A stretch of 64,000 nucleotides of DNA, from positions 3,224,001-3,288,000 of the forward strand of contig NZ_CP053985.1 of NCBI RefSeq assembly GCF_013267355.1, in the 5' to 3' direction. Positions 15,856-27,920 of this stretch are shown here, piece by piece. The notes under the pieces are model-generated. The model was not told the origin of the DNA. It ran no database searches and was given only the letters and a program-made list of their open reading frames with translations. This DNA comes from Achromobacter pestifer. Lineage in GTDB: Bacteria > Pseudomonadota > Gammaproteobacteria > Burkholderiales > Burkholderiaceae_B. The position numbers were made by a program, and so were the translations under genes. Position 1 is the first letter of the stretch. Every line of letters starts with the position of its first letter.

Positions 15856-18309
15856 TCACCAGCGGTAGGTGGCGGTGCCGATCACTCGGCGCGGTTCGCC
15901 GTAGAAGCAGCCGTAGGTGCAACTGCCGATATAGGTCTTGTCGGTCAGGTTGGACGCGTTCAGCGCGAACTTCCATGGCCCTGTCGCGTAGCTGATCATG
16001 GCGTCGAACAGCGTGAAGGATGGCACCTCCACCGGCATGCCGTGCGCCATGCCGCGCGTGCTGCCCACATAGCGCAGCCCCGCGCCGATTCTCAGGCCCG
16101 GCAGGCCGAAGTCGCCGAAGCCATAGTCGCCCCATAGCGAGAACTGGTTGTAGGGGACCGAGTTCAGGCGCTTGCCTTCCTCGTCGGGCTGCAAGGGGCT
16201 GGCCTTGAGCGTGCGCGCGTCGGTATAGGCGTAGGCGGCGATCAGGTTGGCATTGCGGCCGATGCGGGTGCGCGCTTCCAGTTCGAGGCCGCGGCTGCGC
16301 GCCTCGCCGGCCTGTATCTGGTAGGACGTGTTCAGGGGATCGGTCACGGTCATGTTCTTGCGGGTCAGCTGGTAGACCGCCGCCGAGAGCATGGTGTCCG
16401 AGCCCGCGGGCTGGTAGCGCAGCCCGGCTTCGTATTGCTGACCGGTGGTGGGCTGGAAGCGGCCGCCCTGGCGGTCCTGGCCGCTGGTCGGCTCGAACGA
16501 CTCGCTATAGCTCAGGAACGGCGCCAGCCCGTTGTCGGCCAGGTAGACCAGGCCGGCCCGGCCGGTGAAGGCCTTGCTCTTTTCGCCGTTCGCATATTTT
16601 TCGTCGGTGAAGAAGTTGCGTTCGTCGACCGTGACCCAATCCTGGCGTCCGCCCAGCAGGACGACCCATTTGTCCGCAATCTTGATCTGGTCCTGAACGT
16701 AGATGCCCAGTCGTTTCATGTCGGTGATGGAGGAGGACCCGGGGAAGGGCGCGGCGGGGCCTAGCGGCGCGCCGTACACAGGGTCGTAGAGGTCGATGTT
16801 GTTGTTGCTGCGGATGTAGCGCTCGGTTTCGTGCTTGGGCAGCGAGTAATCGACGCCCGCCAGCAGCGTGTGGCGCACCATGCCGCTGCCCACCTCGTAC
16901 TGCAAGGACGTATCGGAGATCACCGCGGAGGAACGGTCCCAACGCGGCATGGCGCCGCGGTCGGCGGTCCAGCGCTGGTCGGGCGCGAGCTGCCAGATGT
17001 CGGTGGAGTCATAGGCGCTGTTCGCATGGAAATAGCGCGCGCTGTTGCGCAGTTTCAGCTGGCTGTTGAAGGCATGCTCGAACAGATAGCCGATCGAATA
17101 GCGCTCCATGTCGAATCTGTCGAAGCCGGGCTCGCCGGTAAAGCGATTGCGCGGGATCTTGCCGTTGACGTTGGGGAGCACCGTGCCTTGCGCCGGCAGG
17201 CCATAGACGTAGACGGTATGGTCCTTCTGGTACTCCGCAAGCAGCGTCAGCGAGGTGGCGGCGCTGGGCTGCCATGTGATGGCAGGCGCGATGTAGGTCC
17301 TGTCGTCAGGCACGTGGTCGATGAACGTATCGCTGTCGCGCAACAAGGCGGTCAATCGGTACGACCACTTGCCTTCTTCATCCAGCGCGCCACCGAAGTC
17401 GCCGGAGATCTGCTTGCGGCTGTAGTTGCCCGCTTCCACGTTCAGTTCGCGCAGGGGTTCCACGGTGGGGCGCTTGCTGACCGTATTGATGATGCCGCCT
17501 GGCGATGCCGAGCCGTAAAGGACGGACGAGGCGCCCTTGAGGAACTCGATGCGCTCCAGCCCGTATACCTCTTGTCGTCCGTTGTAGATGTTCACGGTGT
17601 ACAGCATGCCGTCGCGATAGTAGTTGCCCAGGTTGCTGCGGAAGCCTCGCAGGAACAGGCTGTCGGACGTACGGTCCATGCCCTCGGCGCGGCTGACGCC
17701 CGCCACGTAGCCCAGCGCATCCTGAATGCTCTGCGACTTCAGGGTGTCGATTTCCTCCGCGCCCACGACCGAGATGGATTGCGGCGTCTCGATGATGGGC
17801 GTGTCGGTCCGGGTGCCGGTCGCGCTGACCCGGGCCGCGTAGCCATGCAGCGGGCCGGAGGCGGATTCCGCGGCCTGCGCGGTGACGGTCACGGCTTCGA
17901 GCGTGGTGGCGTCCTGGTGCGACGCCGGCGCGGGGCGCAGCGTGTAGCTGCCGTTGTTTTCCCGCAGGGCTTGCAGGCCTTGGCCGCGCAACAGTTCGGC
18001 GAAGCCTTCGCGCACCGAATAGCTGCCTGACAGGCCGTTGCTGCGTTTGTCATGCAGCAGCGTGGCGTCCATGCTCAGTTCGACGCCCGCCGCGCTGGCA
18101 TAGGCATTGAGGACCTGGCTCAGCGGGCCGCCGGGGATGTCATAGCCGCGCCTGGCCTCGGCGCTCTGCGCCTGCGCGGCGGCGGGCGCGGCCGGGATGA
18201 CGCAGAGGGCCGCGCTGATCGACAGCGCCAGGCGCATCAGGCGGCGGATCGCGGGGCGGGGCGCTGCTGGCGTGCGCGAACGGGACTTGGACTGCGGGTG
18301 ACGGGACAT
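15856..18309 (-). CDS. TonB-dependent siderophore receptor with N-terminal signalling domain
   Basis: An 817 aa outer-membrane receptor of the FecA/FpvA class. The start at 18309 (MSRHPQSKSRS) gives an arginine-rich leader and signal peptide ending at AAAQAQ; a longer frame to 18384 lacks a signal near its N-terminus. The STN secretin/TonB signalling domain (YDIPGGPLSQVLNAYASAAG ... LLRGQGLQAL) precedes a plug with TPQSISVVGAEEID and a beta-barrel ending in the expected aromatic residue (TYRW). The STN domain and the upstream sigma/anti-sigma genes indicate cell-surface signalling. The siderophore is unknown. Confidence 0.93.
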   Translation of the reverse strand: MSRHPQSKSRSRTPAAPRPAIRRLMRLALSISAALCVIPAAPAAAQAQSAEARRGYDIPGGPLSQVLNAYASAAGVELSMDATLLHDKRSNGLSGSYSVREGFAELLRGQGLQALRENNGSYTLRPAPASHQDATTLEAVTVTAQAAESASGPLHGYAARVSATGTRTDTPIIETPQSISVVGAEEIDTLKSQSIQDALGYVAGVSRAEGMDRTSDSLFLRGFRSNLGNYYRDGMLYTVNIYNGRQEVYGLERIEFLKGASSVLYGSASPGGIINTVSKRPTVEPLRELNVEAGNYSRKQISGDFGGALDEEGKWSYRLTALLRDSDTFIDHVPDDRTYIAPAITWQPSAATSLTLLAEYQKDHTVYVYGLPAQGTVLPNVNGKIPRNRFTGEPGFDRFDMERYSIGYLFEHAFNSQLKLRNSARYFHANSAYDSTDIWQLAPDQRWTADRGAMPRWDRSSAVISDTSLQYEVGSGMVRHTLLAGVDYSLPKHETERYIRSNNNIDLYDPVYGAPLGPAAPFPGSSSITDMKRLGIYVQDQIKIADKWVVLLGGRQDWVTVDERNFFTDEKYANGEKSKAFTGRAGLVYLADNGLAPFLSYSESFEPTSGQDRQGGRFQPTTGQQYEAGLRYQPAGSDTMLSAAVYQLTRKNMTVTDPLNTSYQIQAGEARSRGLELEARTRIGRNANLIAAYAYTDARTLKASPLQPDEEGKRLNSVPYNQFSLWGDYGFGDFGLPGLRIGAGLRYVGSTRGMAHGMPVEVPSFTLFDAMISYATGPWKFALNASNLTDKTYIGSCTYGCFYGEPRRVIGTATYRW

Positions 18310-18429
18310 GAGGCGATGCCTTGCGGTTCGTGCTGGAGAGGTAAGGGGTTCACCCTTTATCCCGAGCAAGAAGGCCGGATCCACAATCGCCGCCTCGGAA
18401 AAATTGTAACGGCCGTGGCCGGGGCGGCG

Positions 18430-19431
18430 TCATTGCGCTGCCTGCACCGTCACCCAGTACCGTGTCCGGTAGGTCACTGCCACTGGGAGCGCCCGAGTGA
18501 GGTTGTCCAGCGCCCGGTCCGTGTCCCGCACGGAAAAGACGCCGCTGACGAGCAAGCCCGCAACCTCGGGATCGCAGCGCAACAGGCCCGGCCGGTAGCG
18601 GGCCAGTTCGGCCAGGAATTCGTCCAGGCGCATGGCATCGGCCACCAGCATGCCGCGGCTCCAGGCCGCCGCGCTTTCCGCCGCGGGGCTGGGAGCCGCG
18701 GCCCCGGCTGCGGAAAAGCGCGAACCCTGGCCGGCTTGAAGCAGGACTGCCTGGTCCGGCGCGCCGAGGGGACGGATTTCCACGGCGCCTTCGAACACGG
18801 CGACGCGGGAGGTGTCGGCATCGTCCCTGACCGAGAACCGGGTACCCAGGGCCTGGATGGACCCATGCCGGCTGCGCACCCGGAAGGGCCGCGCCATGGC
18901 CGCGGGATCCGGCGCGGTCGCGATCAATATTTCTCCGGCACGCAGCACCACCAGGCGTTCTTCTTCGGAAAATCTCAGGTCGATGGCGGTCGCGGTGGAC
19001 AGCGTCACGCTGGAGCCATCCGGCAAGGTGAGGGTTCGAATTTCTCCGGTGCCGCTGCGGTAGTCGGCCATGGCGGCTTGCCAGGAATCGGTGCCGCGCA
19101 GGACGTAGCCCACGCCCGCGACGGCCGCGCCCAGCCCCAGCAGGCTGATCGCGCGGCGCCGCGAGGTGCCGGCCGGGCGCTTGCGCAGGGCGTGGCTTGC
19201 GGCCTGCGGCGATACGCTGCCGAGCTTGTCTTCGAATGCCAGCAGCCGTTGCCAGGCCAATTCATGGTCCGCATGCTGCGCGCGCCAGCGGGCGCAATCG
19301 GTCTGGTCAACCGGGTTGGCATCTTCAGACCACAGGCGGGCCATCCATTCGGCCGCCCGCTGCACGATGGCGGGATCGATGGACCGATTGAGGCCCTGCG
19401 GGATTGCCGGAATGCCGGGTGCGGCGGGCAT
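18430..19431 (-). CDS. FecR-family anti-sigma factor
   Basis: A 333 aa inner-membrane regulator. The cytoplasmic DUF4880-like N-terminus (AAEWMARLWSEDANPVDQTDCARWRAQHADHELAWQRL) leads to one transmembrane helix near 90-110 (AISLLGLGAAVAGVGYVL). The periplasmic FecR domain follows (GEIRTLTLPDGSSVTLSTATAIDLRF, ALGTRFSVRDDADTSRVAVFEGAV). The C-terminal part contacts the STN domain of the receptor encoded next. It starts 6 bp after the sigma factor gene, the usual fecI-fecR-receptor order. Confidence 0.93.
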   Translation of the reverse strand: MPAAPGIPAIPQGLNRSIDPAIVQRAAEWMARLWSEDANPVDQTDCARWRAQHADHELAWQRLLAFEDKLGSVSPQAASHALRKRPAGTSRRRAISLLGLGAAVAGVGYVLRGTDSWQAAMADYRSGTGEIRTLTLPDGSSVTLSTATAIDLRFSEEERLVVLRAGEILIATAPDPAAMARPFRVRSRHGSIQALGTRFSVRDDADTSRVAVFEGAVEIRPLGAPDQAVLLQAGQGSRFSAAGAAAPSPAAESAAAWSRGMLVADAMRLDEFLAELARYRPGLLRCDPEVAGLLVSGVFSVRDTDRALDNLTRALPVAVTYRTRYWVTVQAAQ

Positions 19432-19437
19432 GCGCAG

Positions 19438-19959
19438 TCAGGCGCCAGGGGCCGAGTGCAGGGCCTGATAGCAGGCCAGGAGCGCGGACGCCACGTATTT
19501 TTCCACCGACGACACCGACACGGTCAGCCGCGCCGCGATGTCGCGGTAGCTCAATCCGTCCAGCTTGCGCAGCAGCAGCGCCTCGCGAGCCTTGGCCGGC
19601 AGGCTCTGCAGCACGGCGTCGATCTCGACCAGGGCTTGTACCGCCAGCGCGCGGGCTTCCTCCGATGGCGCGTGCGCCTGCGGTAAACCGGCAAGGGCGT
19701 CGAGATAGGCGGTCTCGATCTGGCGGCGACGGTAGAGGTCGATCACCAGGCCGTGGGCGACCTGCGCCAGATGCTGACGCGACTGGTGGGGTTCGGGCAG
19801 TCGGCCGCTGCGCAGGATGCGCAGATAAGTGTCGTGCGCCAGATCCGCCGCGTCGAAGGCATTGCCCAGCCTGCGGCGCAGCCAGCTTCTCAGCCAGCTG
19901 TGATGATCGGCGTACAGGCCTTCGATGCCCTGCTGCGCTGCGGATTGGTTGGTCGACAT
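19438..19959 (-). CDS. ECF sigma factor, FecI type
   Basis: A 173 aa sigma-70 ECF factor. Region 2 reads LYADHHSWLRSWLRRRLGNAFDAADLAHDTYLRIL, and region 4 reads LQSLPAKAREALLLRKLDGLSYRDIAARLTVSVSSVEKYVASAL. The ATG at 19959 gives MSTNQSAAQQ; a longer frame to 19989 is possible but less typical. It should direct transcription of the receptor gene when FecR is triggered. A Fur-like site lies just upstream. Confidence 0.93.
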   Translation of the reverse strand: MSTNQSAAQQGIEGLYADHHSWLRSWLRRRLGNAFDAADLAHDTYLRILRSGRLPEPHQSRQHLAQVAHGLVIDLYRRRQIETAYLDALAGLPQAHAPSEEARALAVQALVEIDAVLQSLPAKAREALLLRKLDGLSYRDIAARLTVSVSSVEKYVASALLACYQALHSAPGA

Positions 19960-20006
19960 GCGGGCCCCTGCAACGCGCGAAGGCGGCAAAAATGGCGCGG
20001 GTAAAA

Positions 20007-20029
20007 GATGAGAATCGGACTCATTCTAT
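20007..20029. promoter_or_regulatory. Candidate Fur box upstream of the FecI-type sigma gene
   Basis: GATGAGAATCGGACTCATTC contains the dyad ATGAG-N7-CTCAT (read on the minus strand) and resembles the GATAATGATAATCATTATC Fur consensus with its repeated GAGAAT/ATTCTC cores. It is about 50 bp before the sigma factor start, where iron repression would act. Confidence 0.5.
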
Positions 20030-20056
20030 ACCGCGCGCCATGGCGCCAGCAATGCG

Positions 20057-22906
<2,850 letters not shown>

Positions 22907-23128
22907 CTGGCGGGGATCCGTCGAGGCTGCTGAAAAAGGGGAAGAGGCAGGAAGGAAGAGGCGTTGCAGGTAAACCGGGAAAAAGAATCAGGAAGATTTT
23001 ACGCAGACTTTTAACGGCAGCCGCCGGAGGCGCTTTAAAGTCCGCCAGCAGCATGTTTACACTAAAGGCTGGCTGCCCCCTGTGCGTACAAGCCTGCCGT
23101 CCCTTCGTCTTTCCAGAAGCCCCCATTT

Positions 23129-23848
23129 ATGCAAAATCATCAACGTCGCGCGCTCGTGCTGTTTTCGGGCGGCCAGGATTCCACCACTTGCCTGGCCTGG
23201 GCGCTGGAGCGCTATGCCCATGTGGAAACCGTGGCGTTCGATTACGGTCAGCGCCACCACATCGAACTGACCGCGCGCCTGAACGTGCTGCGCGAGATCC
23301 GCAACAACTTCCCCGACTGGGCGCCGCGCCTGGGCGAAGACCATTTGCTGGATTTGAAGGTGCTGGGTCAGGTGGGCGACACCGCCATGACCAGCGACCG
23401 CGCCATCGAAATGCAGGCCAACGGCCTGCCCAACACCTTCGTGCCCGGCCGCAACCTGCTGTTCCTGACCCTGGCCGCCGCGCTGGGCTATCGCCGCCAG
23501 CTGGACGTGCTGGTGGGCGGCATGTGCGAAACCGATTTCTCTGGCTATCCCGATTGCCGCGACGACACCATCAAGGCGCAGCAGGTGGCGCTGGGACTGG
23601 GCCTGGGATCCCGGGTCACGATCGAGACGCCGCTGATGTGGATCGACAAGTCCGAGACCTGGGCGCTGGCGTATCAGCTGGGCGGCGACGCGCTGGTGGA
23701 AACCATCGTCGAGGAAAGCCATACCTGCTACCTGGGCGAACGCGGCGCGCGCCATGGCTGGGGCTACGGCTGCGGCGAATGTCCCGCCTGCAAGCTCAGG
23801 AAGATCGGCTGGGAAAAGTGGGTGGTGGCATCGGCCGCCGAAGGCTAG
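23129..23848 (+). CDS. queC: 7-cyano-7-deazaguanine synthase
   Basis: A 239 aa ATP-dependent enzyme that converts 7-carboxy-7-deazaguanine to preQ0 for queuosine tRNA modification. The PP-loop is [14 protein letters not shown] near the N-terminus, and [17 protein letters not shown] and [20 protein letters not shown] are typical. The zinc-binding cysteines are in [10 protein letters not shown] and [13 protein letters not shown]. No other queuosine genes are adjacent. The stop codon TAG at 23846-23848 overlaps the stop of the convergent MFS gene in the palindrome CTAG. Confidence 0.96.
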   Translation: MQNHQRRALVLFSGGQDSTTCLAWALERYAHVETVAFDYGQRHHIELTARLNVLREIRNNFPDWAPRLGEDHLLDLKVLGQVGDTAMTSDRAIEMQANGLPNTFVPGRNLLFLTLAAALGYRRQLDVLVGGMCETDFSGYPDCRDDTIKAQQVALGLGLGSRVTIETPLMWIDKSETWALAYQLGGDALVETIVEESHTCYLGERGARHGWGYGCGECPACKLRKIGWEKWVVASAAEG

Positions 23849-25047
23849 GACACACCGGCTGCGGCAACCGTGCGCGCCCTGTGTATGAATTTCCATCTCA
23901 GCGCGAACGCCGCCGCGCCGATCGCCGCTGCCAGGCCCAGCGATAGCGCCATCGCGCCGCGCGCACCGTAGTTGTCCACGATGTAGGCATAGGCCACCGG
24001 AGAGGCGGCGGTCACCAGGAAGCTGGGAATCAGCAGGGAGCCGACCAGCGTGCCATAGCTGCGGAAGTCGAAGAGCGCCAGCGGCAGGGTGCCGCGCGTG
24101 ATGGTCAAGAGGCCGTTGCAAGCGCCGTAAAGCAGCGCATAGGCGGCGGTGGCATAGAGGTTGCCGCCGGACAGCAAGGCCAGCAGGAAGCACAAAGGCA
24201 GTATCGCCCCGACCGCCAGCGTCAGCGTCAGCGGATGCAGGCGCGAACCCAGCGCCACGTCGGCCAAGCGGGCCGCAAACTGGCCGACACCCCACAGGGC
24301 CGCCACGCTGACCGCGGCGGCCGCGGCCAGGCCCAGGCCCGACAGCAGCGAAATCAGATGGGCCGCGTTGCCTGCCGCCAGGAAGTTGGTCAGCATCGCG
24401 AACAGCGCGTACAGCGCGCCCGCCAGCCGGCGCTCGGCGGCGTTGCGGGTGAGGCCGGCCGACGTTTTGTCCTTGCCGCCGGGGGCGGCGGCGTAGCGCT
24501 CGCGCGGCAGTGCCAGGTACAGCGGCACCGTGGCCAGCGCCAGGGCGGCGTAGGCCAGCACCGCGCCGCGCCAGCCCAGCCAGCCCGACAGCGCATGGCC
24601 TACCGGCCACATCACCGTGGACGCCAGCCCGCCGAACAGCGTGATCTGCGACATGGGCCGGCGCGCCGAGGGGCCGGCCGCGCGCGCCAGGGATGCGAAA
24701 GCCGCGTCGTACAGGCACAGCCGCATGCCGACGCCCAGCACCGCCCAGGCCAGAAAGTACAGGGGAATGGCGTGCGCCATCGACAGGGCCACACAACCCA
24801 GCGCGCAGAGCACCGCGCCCACGGGCATGACGCGGTGCCCGCCCCAGCGGTCCACGGCCATGCCGGCCAGCGGCGACACCATGGCCATCACCACGATGGC
24901 AGCTGAAAAACCACCGTAGACGGTGGCGGCGTTCCAGCCCAGATCGGCGGCCATGGCGGGTCCCAGGGCCCCGATCAGGTAGTAGGTCACCCCCCAGCCG
25001 ACCAGTTGCGTCAGCCCCAGGCAGACGATGGCGCGCGGCGCGATCAC
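23845..25047 (-). CDS. MFS transporter
   Basis: A 400 aa inner-membrane major facilitator with about 12 hydrophobic helices. The loop motif [15 protein letters not shown] appears after helix 2. I place the start at GTG 25047 because it overlaps the upstream GNAT stop as GTGA, the usual translational coupling; the longer frame to 25113 begins with an arginine/alanine-rich tail unlike a transporter N-terminus. The substrate is unknown. Co-transcription with an acetyltransferase suggests a resistance or export role, but this is only inference. Confidence 0.85.
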   Translation of the reverse strand: MIAPRAIVCLGLTQLVGWGVTYYLIGALGPAMAADLGWNAATVYGGFSAAIVVMAMVSPLAGMAVDRWGGHRVMPVGAVLCALGCVALSMAHAIPLYFLAWAVLGVGMRLCLYDAAFASLARAAGPSARRPMSQITLFGGLASTVMWPVGHALSGWLGWRGAVLAYAALALATVPLYLALPRERYAAAPGGKDKTSAGLTRNAAERRLAGALYALFAMLTNFLAAGNAAHLISLLSGLGLAAAAAVSVAALWGVGQFAARLADVALGSRLHPLTLTLAVGAILPLCFLLALLSGGNLYATAAYALLYGACNGLLTITRGTLPLALFDFRSYGTLVGSLLIPSFLVTAASPVAYAYIVDNYGARGAMALSLGLAAAIGAAAFALRWKFIHRARTVAAAGVS

Positions 25048-25589
25048 GGCCGCTGCGGCGGCGTGGCGTCGCCTTCGCCCAGCGCGCGCTGCATCAGCAC
25101 CGTATCGCGCCATTCGCCGTGCTTGTGTCCCACTGAACGTAGTGTGCCGGCGGGATGGAAGCCCTGGCTGGCGTGCAGCGCCAGCGATGCGGCGTTGCGG
25201 CTATCGCCCACCACGGCCAGCATCTGGCGCCAGCCGGCGGCGGTGCAGCGCTCGATCAGCGCGGCCAGCAATTTGCCGCCTATGCCCAGGCCGGTCCGGC
25301 CCGCCTTCACATACACCGAGTCCTCCACCGTGTGGCGATAGGCCGGACGCGGGCGGTACGGGGTGACGTAGGCGTAGCCCACGACTTCGCCGTCGATCTC
25401 GGCCACCAGATAGGGCATGTCCTTTTCCAGCACCGCGGCGCGGCGCTGGCGCATTTCCTGGATGGACGGCGGCTCCAGTTCGAACGAGGCCGTGCCGTGC
25501 TCCACGTGATGGGCGTAGAGGGTCTTGATGGCCGGAAGATCGGCTGGCGCGCTGTCGCGGATGAGGACGGTGGGGGCGGGGGACGACAT
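25044..25589 (-). CDS. GNAT N-acetyltransferase, phosphinothricin acetyltransferase-like
   Basis: A 181 aa acetyl-CoA-dependent enzyme. The start IRDSAPADLPAIKTLYAHHVEHGTASFE, the segment RPRPAYRHTVEDSVYVKAGRTGLGIGGKLL (motif A, acetyl-CoA binding) and NAASLALHASQGFHPAGTLRSVGHKHGEWRDTV are characteristic of the Pat/YwnH group. These act on phosphinothricin, methionine sulfone or sulfoximine, or similar amines. It shares a GTGA overlap with the downstream MFS gene. Confidence 0.92.
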   Translation of the reverse strand: MSSPAPTVLIRDSAPADLPAIKTLYAHHVEHGTASFELEPPSIQEMRQRRAAVLEKDMPYLVAEIDGEVVGYAYVTPYRPRPAYRHTVEDSVYVKAGRTGLGIGGKLLAALIERCTAAGWRQMLAVVGDSRNAASLALHASQGFHPAGTLRSVGHKHGEWRDTVLMQRALGEGDATPPQRP

Positions 25590-25699
25590 GGGGGCCGTGA
25601 GAGAGGAAAAAGACAGAAGTCGCCAGTGTCGCGCAAGCTTATTTATTAATAAAGCTTTGGTCTATTATGATTTCTATAAGTAAAATTTTGGACTCAGCG

Positions 25700-26590
25700 A
25701 TGCGCGGCCTCAACCTGGACCATTTGCGCACCTTTGCGCAGGTGATCGAACTGGGCAGCTTTTCCGCCGCCGCGGAGCGGGGCGGCGTGACGCAGCCCGC
25801 GGTCAGCCTGCAGATCCGTCAGCTGGAGCGGCGCTTCGGCCTGAAGCTGGTGGAACGCGTCGGCCGCCGCGCCGGCCCGACCGCGGCCGGGCTGGAACTG
25901 CTGGAGCACGTGCGCGTCATCGACGCCGCGCTGGCGCAGGCCGAACTCGCCATGACCGCGCACGCATCCCAGGTGTCCGGCCGCGTCCGGCTGGGCACGG
26001 GAGCCACCGCCTGCACTTATTTGTTGCCGCCGATCCTGGCCGACCTGCGGCGGCGTTTTCCGGCCCTGGACATCGTGGCCAGCACCGGCAACACGGCGGA
26101 CATGCTGCGCGGCCTGGAGAACAACACGCTGGACATCGGGCTGGTCACCTTGCCCGCGCCGGGGCGCATGTTCGAGGTCACGCCGGTGCTGGAGGATGAG
26201 TTCGTGGCGATCTTCCCCGCGGACGACCCGAAGTCCATTCCCGCCGCCACCACGCCGCAGGCGCTGGCGCAGTTGCCGCTGGTGCTGTTTGAACCCGGCG
26301 CGCGCACCCGCCGCCTGGTGGACGACTGGTTCGAGGACGCCGGGCTGGCGGCCAAGCCCGTGATGGAGCTGGGCAGCACCGAAGCCATGAAGGAGATCGT
26401 CGCCGCCGGCCTGGGCTGCGCGATCCTGCCCAGGCTGGCCGTGTCGGGCGCGGGCCAGCGCAAGGCGCTGGAAGTGCGGTCGCTTGCGCCGCGCCTGTCG
26501 CGCAGCCTGGCCATCGTGCTGCGGCGGGACAAGCCGCTCAGCCGGGGGCTGCGGCATCTACAGGAGTCGCTGCTGGCGTTGCGTGGGTGA
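25700..26590 (+). CDS. LysR-family transcriptional regulator
   Basis: A 296 aa LysR protein. The HTH domain reads [42 protein letters not shown], with the effector domain after residue 90. ATG 25700 (MRGLNLDHL) matches the family start better than the upstream 25667. It is divergent from the GNAT/MFS operon across a 110 bp spacer, so that operon is its probable target. Its 3' end overlaps the convergent LeuA-like gene by 53 bp, which is unusual. Confidence 0.93.
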   Translation: MRGLNLDHLRTFAQVIELGSFSAAAERGGVTQPAVSLQIRQLERRFGLKLVERVGRRAGPTAAGLELLEHVRVIDAALAQAELAMTAHASQVSGRVRLGTGATACTYLLPPILADLRRRFPALDIVASTGNTADMLRGLENNTLDIGLVTLPAPGRMFEVTPVLEDEFVAIFPADDPKSIPAATTPQALAQLPLVLFEPGARTRRLVDDWFEDAGLAAKPVMELGSTEAMKEIVAAGLGCAILPRLAVSGAGQRKALEVRSLAPRLSRSLAIVLRRDKPLSRGLRHLQESLLALRG

Positions 26591-27575
26591 ACGCGTAGGG
26601 GTGGAACACATCCACCGGCAACTGGTTGCAGGCTTCGATGCACTCGCGCACGGCGGCCATGTCCGAGAAGTCCAGGCCGCTGCGCACGCCGTGCAGGTCC
26701 AGGTTCATGGCCAGCGTCACCAGGTCCACATTGCCGGTGCGCTCGCCGTTGCCGAACAGGCAGCCCTCCACGCGGTCGGCGCCGGCCAGCACCGCCAGTT
26801 CCGCCGAAGCCACCGCCGTGCCGCGGTCGTTGTGCGGATGCACGCTCAGGATGATGCTGTCGCGCCGCGCAAGGTGGCGGTGCATCCATTCGATCTGGTC
26901 GGCATAGACGTTGGCCGTGCTGCATTCCACCGTGGACGGCAGGTTGACGATCATCTTGTCCTCGGGCGTTGGCCCCCAGGCGGCGCTGACGGCATCGCAG
27001 ATCTCCAGCGCGAACTCCAGTTCCGCCAGGCTGAAGGTTTCGGGCGAGTATTCGTAGACCCAGCGAGTTTCGGGATGCGCGTCCGCGAGCGCGCGGATCT
27101 GGCGCGTGCCGGCCAATGCGATCTCCTTGATCTCCTCCTTGCTCATGCCGAAGACGATGCGGCGCCATTGCGGCGCGATGGGCGCGTACAGGTGCACGAT
27201 GGCCCGCGGCACGCCGCAAAGCGCTTCAAAGGTGCGTTCGATCAGGTCCGGGCGCGACTGGGTGAGCACTTCGATGGTCACGTCATCGGGAATGCGGCGT
27301 TCCTCGATCAGCTTGCGCACGAAATTGAAATCCGTGTCCGAGGCCGAGGGGAACGCCACCTCGATCTCCTTCAGACCCACGGCCACCAACTGTTCGAAGC
27401 AGCGCAGCTTGCGTGCCGCGTCCATCGGTTCGATCAGGGCCTGGTTGCCGTCGCGCATGTCGGTGCTCATCCAGATCGGCGGCGCCGTCAGGCGGCGCGA
27501 CGGCCAGGTGCGTTCGCCGTAGTCGCGGGTGAAGGGACGGGTGGGGCGGTATTTGTGTTGGGGTTGTTCCAGCAT
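26538..27575 (-). CDS. LeuA-like protein lacking the C-terminal half (alpha-isopropylmalate synthase catalytic barrel)
   Basis: A 345 aa protein matching the catalytic barrel of the ~570 aa class of 2-isopropylmalate synthase. It has HKYRPTRPF and [16 protein letters not shown] (metal-binding Asp42), HPHNDRG with His246 and His248, and [15 protein letters not shown] with Asn276. The homology stops at about residue 326 ([11 protein letters not shown]) and is replaced by a low-complexity tail ([16 protein letters not shown]). The linker subdomains and the LeuA dimer/allosteric domain are missing, and no remnant of them follows; the next DNA codes for the convergent LysR. It is either a truncated gene or a domain-only homologue with another role. 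GGAGG precedes the ATG. Confidence 0.8.
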   Translation of the reverse strand: MLEQPQHKYRPTRPFTRDYGERTWPSRRLTAPPIWMSTDMRDGNQALIEPMDAARKLRCFEQLVAVGLKEIEVAFPSASDTDFNFVRKLIEERRIPDDVTIEVLTQSRPDLIERTFEALCGVPRAIVHLYAPIAPQWRRIVFGMSKEEIKEIALAGTRQIRALADAHPETRWVYEYSPETFSLAELEFALEICDAVSAAWGPTPEDKMIVNLPSTVECSTANVYADQIEWMHRHLARRDSIILSVHPHNDRGTAVASAELAVLAGADRVEGCLFGNGERTGNVDLVTLAMNLDLHGVRSGLDFSDMAAVRECIEACNQLPVDVFHPYAFTHATPAATPVDAAAPG

Positions 27576-27920
27576 GGAAACCTCCGGCCGGGGCGCGGCA
27601 TTAGTCGGCCGTCCGCGTTCTCAGGCGGGACGGCCAGGCAAGGGGAGGTGGCGGCAGGACCCTGTCAGAGGATCCCGGGCGGCCGGGCGGCCACGGAGCG
27701 CAAGGCCCGGCAACCGCGCGCTAGTCGCCGCGCATGGACAGAGCTGCCCGGCCGGTCCGTCCATGCGCGGCCGGCGGCCGCAAGCGCGGCGCGGGGGCGG
27801 GAGGACGCGGACAGGGTGGACATGGGCGAGTCGGGGGTAGGGAATAGCGTGGGGAATGCAAGGATGATAGGTACACTGGAAAAGACCGTCTAACGCCATT
27901 CTGGCCTCTATCATCGCAAA
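27576..27920. other. Gene-free divergent spacer between the LeuA-like and AraC genes
   Basis: These 345 bp hold the ribosome site of the LeuA-like gene (GGAGG just before 27575) and a large perfect inverted repeat (27727-27771). I see no convincing coding region, no leucine-rich leader peptide and no tRNA. The promoters of both flanking genes must lie here. Confidence 0.6.
27727..27771. repeat. Perfect 13 bp inverted repeat, 19 bp loop
   Basis: GCCGCGCATGGAC (27727-27739) and GTCCATGCGCGGC (27759-27771) are exact inverted repeats around a 19 bp GC-rich spacer. No T run follows on either strand, so it is not a simple terminator. It lies in the 5' leader of the LeuA-like gene and could be an RNA hairpin or a protein-binding dyad. 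Confidence 0.7.

Noticed and set aside
22907..23128. A preQ1 riboswitch before queC
   Set aside because: I looked for a compact pseudoknot leader near the queC start and saw no convincing aptamer. The 222 bp also serve the divergent ppc gene.
27576..27920. A leucine attenuator leader peptide before the LeuA-like gene
   Set aside because: No short open frame rich in leucine codons precedes the gene; the hairpin lacks a T run.
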